Shown in pieces: positions 44,672 to 49,937 of a DNA stretch of 49,937 nt (position 1 is the first letter of the stretch; each line of letters starts with the position of its first letter). Source of the DNA: Psychrobacter immobilis (GTDB taxonomy: Bacteria; Pseudomonadota; Gammaproteobacteria; Pseudomonadales; Moraxellaceae); the NCBI RefSeq assembly GCF_904846185.1, contig NZ_CAJGZQ010000025.1, positions 1-49,937 of the forward strand, given 5' to 3'. Position numbers and translations under genes: made by a program. A model generated the notes under the pieces. It saw only the letters and a program-made list of their open reading frames with translations. It had not been told where the DNA came from and ran no database searches.

Positions 44672-45934
44672 TTAAGCAGTTAGGATACCTTTGATAATAT
44701 CTAGACCTTCTTGGAGCACTTCATCTTCAACCGTCAATGGCACCATCACGCGAATGGCATTGCCATACATACCGCAAGACGCTAATAATAAACCTTTCTC
44801 AAATGATTTTGCTTTTAGGTTAGTCGTCGCTTCCACATCAGGCTTGCCATCACTATCGATTAATTCAAACGCGAGCATCGCGCCTTTATGGCGAATATGA
44901 CCGATACTGCTTAAGTTTAAGCCCTTTAAGAAAGCTTCGATTTTGTCGCCAATCTCAATACTGCGCTCAAGTAGGTTTTCCTCTTCGATGACTTCCATGA
45001 CAGCGAGTGCAGCCACACAAGCCAGTGGATTACCAGAGTATGTACCGCCCAAACCGCCGACTTGCGGCGCATCCATGATATCAGCGCGACCGATAACGGC
45101 AGAGATAGGATAACCACCCGCCAAGCTCTTGGCACTGGTCATTAAGTCAGGCTCAACGCCCAACTGCTCGGTGGCAAACAACGTACCCGTACGGGCAAAA
45201 CCACACTGCACTTCATCAAAAATTAAGACAATACCATGCTCGTCACAGATATCGCGTAGAGATTTGGCAAATGATGGGGTGACTTGATGAAAACCACCCT
45301 CGCCTTGTACTGGCTCGATAATCATCGCCGCCACTTCGCTAGGATCAATATCCGCTTGAAAAATCATCTCAAGGCTATGCAGCGCTTGTGCTTCTGTGAC
45401 ATTCAACTCTTCAGCTGGGAATAGCGCATGGAATACAGGGCCTGGCATTGGACCAAAGTTCTTTTTGTACGGCAGCACTTTACCTGTCAAACTCATGCAC
45501 ATTAAAGTACGACCATGCCAACCACCAACGAAAGAGATGATACCTGGGCGACCAGTTTTCGCACGAGCAATCTTGATACAGTTTTCGACGGCTTCTGCAC
45601 CAGTCGTTAAAAAGAAGGCTTTTTTCTCACCGCTGATAGGCGCTTTTTCACAAAGTTTTTCGGCAAGATCTACATAGCATTCGTAGTTGATCATTTGCGC
45701 CGCAGTATGGGTAAACTTGTCAAGTTGCTCATGCACGCGCTGGGTGATTTTTGGATGGCTGTGTCCCGTATTCAGTACTGAGATACCACCAACGAAGTCA
45801 ATATAACGATTGCCTTCAACATCCCAAACTTCTGAGTTTTTTGCTTTTTCTGCAAAGATGGGATAGGCAACGCCAAGTCCTGTTGGTAACACAGCTTTAC
45901 GGCGCTCAAGTAGTGATTTATTGGTAGTCGTCAT
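44672..45934 (-). CDS. gabT: 4-aminobutyrate aminotransferase
   Basis: GabT transfers the amino group of GABA to 2-oxoglutarate and yields succinate semialdehyde. The 420-residue class III PLP aminotransferase has the cofactor Lys269 in MTSAKSLAGGYP, the PLP-ring Asp240 in LIFDEVQCGFARTG and IIEPVQGEGGF. AAGGA lies 7 bases before the ATG. gabD is upstream on the same strand, with a 183-bp gap. Homologues also accept 5-aminovalerate. The position supports GABA as substrate. Confidence 0.95.
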   Translation of the reverse strand: MTTTNKSLLERRKAVLPTGLGVAYPIFAEKAKNSEVWDVEGNRYIDFVGGISVLNTGHSHPKITQRVHEQLDKFTHTAAQMINYECYVDLAEKLCEKAPISGEKKAFFLTTGAEAVENCIKIARAKTGRPGIISFVGGWHGRTLMCMSLTGKVLPYKKNFGPMPGPVFHALFPAEELNVTEAQALHSLEMIFQADIDPSEVAAMIIEPVQGEGGFHQVTPSFAKSLRDICDEHGIVLIFDEVQCGFARTGTLFATEQLGVEPDLMTSAKSLAGGYPISAVIGRADIMDAPQVGGLGGTYSGNPLACVAALAVMEVIEEENLLERSIEIGDKIEAFLKGLNLSSIGHIRHKGAMLAFELIDSDGKPDVEATTNLKAKSFEKGLLLASCGMYGNAIRVMVPLTVEDEVLQEGLDIIKGILTA

Positions 45935-46040
45935 GGGAATATCCTTTTCTTTATTTTTAACATAAGTGCCAATGATTGAATGGCGGTTTTGAGGAATGGT
46001 TTATCTAATAGTTAACAGTTGTTAGTTGCTAGCTATAGAG

Positions 46041-46062
46041 GGGATTCATGGTGCTGAATCCC
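46041..46062. repeat. 8-bp hairpin between gabD and gabT
   Basis: GGGATTCA (46041-46048) pairs with TGAATCCC (46055-46062). No T tract follows on either strand. It could weaken or stabilise the transcript between the genes. Confidence 0.4.
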
Positions 46063-46117
46063 GTTCGATACAGTGTGACAATTAAAACCTGAAAAGAGAG
46101 CGTATGTCGCTAAACGG

Positions 46118-47593
46118 TTAGCTGACGTCAGAGCACCAGTATTTGGTCACGACATATTCTTCGATGCCGTATTTTGATCCTTCGCGGCCAAAGCCAGACT
46201 GCTTAACACCGCCAAATGGGGCGACCTCGGTAGAAATCAGACCCGTATTATGACCAATAATGCCGTATTCAAGACCTTCGGTAACGCGCCATGAACGTGC
46301 ATAATTGCCACTGTAGAAATAGGCAGCCAAGCCATAAATCGTGTCGTTGGCCTGACGAATAACGTCTGCCTCATCTTTAAAAGTAAAGATAGTGGCGATA
46401 GGGCCAAAGATTTCTTCGTGCGCGATATCCATCTCAGCACTGATATCGGTAATGACCGTTGGATTGTAAGTAAGCTCTGAGGCGTCATTGGTGCTGCCGC
46501 CAGCGATAAGCGTCGCGCCTTTGTCTAAAGCATCTTTGAGTAGCGCTTGCACTTTTTCTAGCGCCTTTTGATTAATCAAAGGACCAATATCCACGCCTTC
46601 ATCCATGCCGTTACCGACATTTAATTCAGCGACTTTTTTCACAAACACATCTAAGAATTCATCTTTAATGCTATCTTGCACATAGACACGGTTGGCACAA
46701 ACACAAGTTTGACCAGCGTTACGATATTTAGAGGCGATTAAGCCTTCAGCTGCTTTTTCCAGATCAGCGTCATCAAAGACGATAAATGGCGCATTACCGC
46801 CCAGCTCTAACGACAGTTTTTTGATGGTTGTCGCACATTGAGCCATCAAGGTACGACCGACTTCGGTAGAGCCTGTGAATGAAAGCTTATGAATACGTGC
46901 ATCGCCCGTTAGGATATCGCCAATGGTTGATGATTTGCCCGTCACTACTTGGATAACGCCTGCTGGAATACCTGCTTGTTCAGCCAAGGCAGCCAGTGCC
47001 AAGGCAGAAAATGGCGTTTCAGTCGCAGGTTTAATAATCATCGTACAGCCTGCTGCCAATGCTGGTGCGGCTTTACGAGTAATCATCGCTGCTGGGAAAT
47101 TCCAAGGCGTGATCGCCGCGCAAACGCCAACGGGCTGCTTTAGGACGACATGGCGCAGTTGTGACTGATTGGCAGGGATAACATCGCCATAAACACGCTT
47201 GCCTTCTTCGGCAAACCAGCGGATAAAGCTATTGGCATAGCCCACTTCACCGCGCGACTCGTTTAAAGGTTTGCCTTGCTCAGCGGTCATGATGATAGCC
47301 AAATCTTCTTTATTGGCATCGATGAGGTCTGCCCACTTTTGTAGTAGATCAGCACGCTCTTTTGGGGTTTTGGCTGCCCAAGTGATTTGGGCTTCATGAG
47401 AGGCGGTAACCGCGTCGTTCACATCGTTGGTCGTTAGGCTTGGTACCGTACCGATGATATCGCCGTTAAAAGGATTGCTCACATCAATAGTCGAGTCATC
47501 ACTAGCGGCATGCCAGCCATCTTTGATGAAACACTGCTGTTTAAGTAGATCTGGGTTCGATAGCTGTAGCGTAGACTGTGACAGTTGTGACAT
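46118..47593 (-). CDS. gabD: Succinate-semialdehyde dehydrogenase (GabD type)
   Basis: GabD oxidises succinate semialdehyde to succinate and feeds the TCA cycle. The start at 47593 (491 residues) is chosen because AAGGAG lies 7 bases upstream; the frame remains open to 47662 but without a ribosome site. ALDH residues are Glu263 in LELGGNAPF and Cys297 in GQTCVCANR. The second cysteine two residues later is typical of GabD. ITPWNFPAAMITRKAAPALA is the cofactor region. It is divergent from the iclR-type gene and probably the first gene of gabD-gabT. Confidence 0.95.
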   Translation of the reverse strand: MSQLSQSTLQLSNPDLLKQQCFIKDGWHAASDDSTIDVSNPFNGDIIGTVPSLTTNDVNDAVTASHEAQITWAAKTPKERADLLQKWADLIDANKEDLAIIMTAEQGKPLNESRGEVGYANSFIRWFAEEGKRVYGDVIPANQSQLRHVVLKQPVGVCAAITPWNFPAAMITRKAAPALAAGCTMIIKPATETPFSALALAALAEQAGIPAGVIQVVTGKSSTIGDILTGDARIHKLSFTGSTEVGRTLMAQCATTIKKLSLELGGNAPFIVFDDADLEKAAEGLIASKYRNAGQTCVCANRVYVQDSIKDEFLDVFVKKVAELNVGNGMDEGVDIGPLINQKALEKVQALLKDALDKGATLIAGGSTNDASELTYNPTVITDISAEMDIAHEEIFGPIATIFTFKDEADVIRQANDTIYGLAAYFYSGNYARSWRVTEGLEYGIIGHNTGLISTEVAPFGGVKQSGFGREGSKYGIEEYVVTKYWCSDVS

Positions 47594-47707
47594 TGTGACG
47601 CTCCTTGTCAATTGAGGTTTGCAAATAGGATTCGCAGATTTATAGCGATAAGTGAATGACAATAAATAGAAGGTTATGATTTAAATAATTATTGATAACT
47701 TGTTAAG

Positions 47708-47725
47708 TGTTCAATATACTGAACA
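47708..47725. promoter_or_regulatory. IclR-type operator candidate
   Basis: TGTTCA-ATATAC-TGAACA is a perfect 6-6-6 inverted repeat in the gabD/iclR divergent gap, 115 bp from gabD and 131 bp from the regulator gene. IclR members often bind such palindromes in divergent promoters. Regulation of gabD is inferred. Confidence 0.55.
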
Positions 47726-47855
47726 TCTATTCTATATATGAGACATCATTATAAGAATGATAGCCAGCTATTTGCAACCCCTATTCTCATTTTAATGATG
47801 ATTTATCGCGTTATTTTTATATTTTCCCAATTTTACTGACTTTTATAGGTTCCTT

Positions 47856-48620
47856 ATGAGCTCAACTGCCGTTCCTGCCTTGGACAAAACCTTTCAGATT
47901 TTAGATTTAATTACTGATAGCTCACAGCCTTTAACCGCAGCTCATATTGCTAAAGAGCTCAATCTACCACGTAGCTCAACCCACAATATTTTGCAAAGTC
48001 TTTTGACCAAGCATGTCATCTATAAAGACAGCGATAGCCGCTTTCATTTAGGCTCTTATTTGATGTATTGGGCGGGTAAGTATGAACAGCAGCAAGGCGT
48101 CATCCAGTTATTTAAAGACCTCATTGTCCAGTATCCGATTCTTCTTCAACATACAGTTACTTTATCTAAGCTTGATTTAGGTGAAGTGGTATTTTTAGCC
48201 TGTCATGAAGCGCCTGCCCCGCTTGGCTTTACCTTTCGCGCTGGTGTTCGCGTACCAGCAGTATTCTCTGCTACCGGCAAAGCCATGCTCTCAACCTTCT
48301 CTATGGACAGTATAAAATCTATCTACGCTACCGGTTTCCCCGCACCTATTACCCAACACGGTGTTGATAACTTTAGCGATTTGTCCACCGAGTTGACCGC
48401 CATTCAAAACAGTCGCATCTCACTCGATGATGGGCAACTGCGCGAAGGGATGTATTGTTTGGGTACTTATATTCGCAATGCGTCAGGCAATGCCGTTGCG
48501 GGTATGGCAGTTAGCTTTTTGCAAGGCGAATATGAGTCCAAGCGTGCTGAGGTCAGTGCTGTTCTGATTGAATTAGCGCAGCAAATTGAGCAGCGTTTGG
48601 GTTTTATCGATAATAAATAA
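47856..48620 (+). CDS. IclR family transcriptional regulator
   Basis: The 254-residue protein has the IclR winged helix-turn-helix at its N-terminus (about 8-70), with LTAAHIAKELNLPRSSTHNIL. The C-terminal effector domain (about 80-250) includes GFTFRAGVRVPAVFSATGKAML and the end SFLQGEYESKRAEV. It is transcribed away from gabD across a 262-bp gap that holds a perfect palindrome. Its likely targets are gabDT and itself. The effector is unknown; GABA, succinate semialdehyde or glutarate-like acids are possible. Confidence 0.93.
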   Translation: MSSTAVPALDKTFQILDLITDSSQPLTAAHIAKELNLPRSSTHNILQSLLTKHVIYKDSDSRFHLGSYLMYWAGKYEQQQGVIQLFKDLIVQYPILLQHTVTLSKLDLGEVVFLACHEAPAPLGFTFRAGVRVPAVFSATGKAMLSTFSMDSIKSIYATGFPAPITQHGVDNFSDLSTELTAIQNSRISLDDGQLREGMYCLGTYIRNASGNAVAGMAVSFLQGEYESKRAEVSAVLIELAQQIEQRLGFIDNK

Positions 48621-48682
48621 AGTTAAAACGCTGCTAGTTTCTTGCTTACTTCAAACTCTTTCAGTTATTTTGGTGATAACTG

Positions 48683-49732
48683 TTAATCTTCTGAAATAAG
48701 CCCTGATAAAAATGCTTGCAAATTGTCATTGAGCTTTTGCAAGTAATAACCGCCCTCGACTAAAACAATCAGTGGTTTGTTTAGCGCTTTCATCTTTTGT
48801 GCCAATATTTTAAATCCTTGCGTACTCACCGCACATCTCGCTTCTGGGTCGTTCTCATAAACATCAAAACCTAAGACATGAACGATGACATCAGGGTCAA
48901 ATAGCGTCATCGCTTCGATAGATTTATCAACATACTCAAAAAACCCAGCTTCATCGGTGCCGTGCGACATTGGAAAGTTAACGTTATAGCCTTCACCCAC
49001 GCCTGTGCCCCTTTCAAACGCATGCCCTGTCACTGCGGGATAAAAGTTAACGGGGTCACCGTGAACCGAGGTATAAAGCACATCGCTGCGATCATAAAAT
49101 ATTTCTTGGATACCCTGTCCGTGATGCATGTCGGTGTCTATGATGGCGATTTTTGCATATTTTTGCCGCAGATGTTCAGCGATGATGGCTGCATTATTTA
49201 GATAGCAAAATCCGCCAGCGGCGCTCTTGCGAGCATGATGACCAGGAGGCCGTGAGAAGCAAAGCTGTATATAACTTTCGGCACGCTCGGTATCTGATAA
49301 ATCATCGTTCAGCAATGCTTCAGCCGCATTGAGTGCAGTCTGCGCAGACCAATAAATAGATGTCCAAGAGTGCTCGCTGATGGGCGCACTGTCATCCGCT
49401 TGATACTTTGCCGCTTTTGCCATGATACCGATACCGGAATTGTCATACGGCACAAAAATCCCCGTCTGTACCTGCGCGCCTAGATCTTCTTCAACTGCCA
49501 TCCATTGATCATAGCCATGCTTGAGAAACTCAACATAACCGAAATCATGAACCGCCAATATAGGCACAATGCCAATATCTGTAGCTGTCGTCACCTCTAA
49601 CCCTAAAGCTGCTGGTGCTTTTAAAAACTCGACCATACGCTCTGGCACTTCTAACGGTTCGTGCATCTTTCCATAAGAAAAATAGGGTAACGGTCTGTGC
49701 AGACTTAGGTTTTCATGGCTGTATATTTTCAT
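48683..49732 (-). CDS. HDAC-fold protein, probable acetylpolyamine amidohydrolase
   Basis: The 349-residue arginase/deacetylase-fold protein keeps the zinc and catalytic residues. These are His165-His166 (RPPGHHARK), Asp201 and His203 (DTDMHHGQG), Asp290 (LGFDVYENDP) and a tyrosine in EGGYYLQ (329-330). This matches bacterial acetylpolyamine amidohydrolases and related class II HDAC-like proteins. The polyamine gene context favours deacetylation of N-acetylputrescine or N-acetylcadaverine to free diamines for the Puu or Agu enzymes. AAGGA stands 9 bases before the ATG. The IS starts 45 bp upstream of the start codon, so the native promoter may be displaced. Confidence 0.88.
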   Translation of the reverse strand: MKIYSHENLSLHRPLPYFSYGKMHEPLEVPERMVEFLKAPAALGLEVTTATDIGIVPILAVHDFGYVEFLKHGYDQWMAVEEDLGAQVQTGIFVPYDNSGIGIMAKAAKYQADDSAPISEHSWTSIYWSAQTALNAAEALLNDDLSDTERAESYIQLCFSRPPGHHARKSAAGGFCYLNNAAIIAEHLRQKYAKIAIIDTDMHHGQGIQEIFYDRSDVLYTSVHGDPVNFYPAVTGHAFERGTGVGEGYNVNFPMSHGTDEAGFFEYVDKSIEAMTLFDPDVIVHVLGFDVYENDPEARCAVSTQGFKILAQKMKALNKPLIVLVEGGYYLQKLNDNLQAFLSGLISED

Positions 49733-49771
49733 GCATCACATTCCTTGTTTGACACTACTTGGTTTTACATT

Positions 49772-49800
49772 ATTTTACTCTGCACACGACAAAAAAACAA
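49772..49800 (-). promoter_or_regulatory. Possible IS/host hybrid promoter for the amidohydrolase gene
   Basis: On the minus strand TTGTTT lies inside the IS (49795-49800) and TAAAAT (49772-49777) directly abuts its outer end. They are separated by 17 bases. The -35 is only a half match. ISAba1 is known to drive neighbours from outward promoters, so an internal promoter farther inside the IS is an alternative. Confidence 0.4.
49778..49797 (+). repeat. Left terminal inverted repeat of the IS (20 bp)
   Basis: CTCTGCACACGAC followed by seven A. It is the perfect complement of the right IR at 105-124. The next base is C here but T on the reverse strand of the left copy, which sets the length at 20 bp. 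Confidence 0.9.
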
Positions 49801-49852
49801 AAAAGTCTGTTAAAGCAAAGGCATAATAGTAATTTTTAAGACGAATCAGACC

Positions 49853-49937
49853 ATGCCAAACTTTAACAGACTTAGTGAAACTTTAACCCAAAACCTGAGT
49901 ATGAACAAGGCAAGAATCACATGTTTGAGCCTTATGA
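49853..49937 (+). CDS. IS4-family transposase, N-terminal fragment
   Basis: The ATG at 49853 opens a frame of 28 codons cut by the window edge. It starts MPNFNRLSETLTQNLS and continues NKARITCLSLM, a helical N-terminus of the type seen in IS10-group transposases. The end of the same type of protein is at 3-104. The ribosome site is not evident, as is common for transposases with weak translation. Confidence 0.7.
   Translation, partial: MPNFNRLSETLTQNLSMNKARITCLSLM

Larger units (their letters stand above)
49778..49937 (+). mobile_element. 5' end of an IS4-family (ISAba1-like) insertion sequence
   Basis: The IS begins with the 20-bp inverted repeat CTCTGCACACGACAAAAAAA, identical as reverse complement to 105-124, and continues past the window edge. 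Its orientation is the same as that of the left copy. The nine host bases before it are ATTATTTTA. A TA-rich -10-like CATAAT lies at about 49831-49836, upstream of the transposase start. Confidence 0.85.

Noticed and set aside
48662..48682. Terminator between the IclR gene and the amidohydrolase gene
   Set aside because: CAGTTAT and ATAACTG form a 7-bp stem, but no T run follows on either strand.
125..49777. Composite transposon spanning the whole window
   Set aside because: The intervening 50 kb contains essential housekeeping genes and is far longer than usual. The outer flanks are not visible, so same-orientation IS copies alone are not sufficient.

Overview
The window looks like a chromosomal segment of a gammaproteobacterium of the Moraxellaceae, most likely Psychrobacter. 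The reasons are the moderately AT-rich sequence, housekeeping genes of gammaproteobacterial type (metK, clpB, prfB, carAB, greA), paired BCCT transporters, a DUF3144 protein, and IS4-family ends resembling ISAba1 of Acinetobacter. The genus is an inference from sequence style; no database was searched. Both window edges lie inside copies of one IS in the same orientation: 1-124 is its 3' end and 49778-49937 its 5' end, with the same 20-bp terminal inverted repeat. The window therefore resembles a contig bounded by repeats.

Layout. 210-3246 (+): DJ-1/PfpI-like protein, metK, DUF3144 protein, a small Kazal-like lipoprotein. 3393-8364 (-): two tandem BCCT transporters with a duplicated upstream block, and a PQQ-type sugar dehydrogenase. 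8596-16312 (-): clpB with a candidate sigma-32 promoter, an L,D-transpeptidase, an SDR plus acyl-CoA synthetase pair, and a bacterial topoisomerase IB. 16494-20645: a GNAT protein, ppnP, prfB with the programmed +1 frameshift, a HAD phosphatase, a small membrane protein beside a 62-bp TA-flanked palindromic element, and a gamma-carbonic-anhydrase homologue. 21085-26623 (+): carA (TTG start), carB and greA. The carA leader appears to hold a 17-codon leader ORF inside a terminator hairpin, like a pyrBI-type attenuator. 27076-32683 (+): a secreted DUF11 protein, an unknown exported protein, a radical-SAM/DUF4130 pair of putative DNA-repair proteins, and a GT4 glycosyltransferase.

32847-49732 is a polyamine/GABA island. 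It encodes agmatine deiminase (aguA) and N-carbamoylputrescine amidase (aguB), which make putrescine from agmatine. It also encodes the gamma-glutamylation route (puuA, puuB, an aldehyde dehydrogenase that could fill the PuuC step, puuD), which makes GABA, and gabT and gabD, which make succinate. An NhaC-family antiporter, an APC permease, a PuuR-like regulator with a long acidic N-terminus, an IclR regulator and an HDAC-fold probable acetylpolyamine amidohydrolase accompany them. Together the genes would convert agmatine, putrescine and acetylated polyamines to succinate. The right-hand IS sits 45 bp upstream of the amidohydrolase start codon and may supply a hybrid promoter.

No rRNA, tRNA, CRISPR array or prophage was recognised. 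The most notable observations are the carA attenuator candidate, the complete agmatine-to-succinate island with its unassigned NhaC-family carrier, the IS/amidohydrolase junction, the radical-SAM/DUF4130 pair lacking a fused uracil-DNA-glycosylase domain, and the TA-flanked palindromic element.
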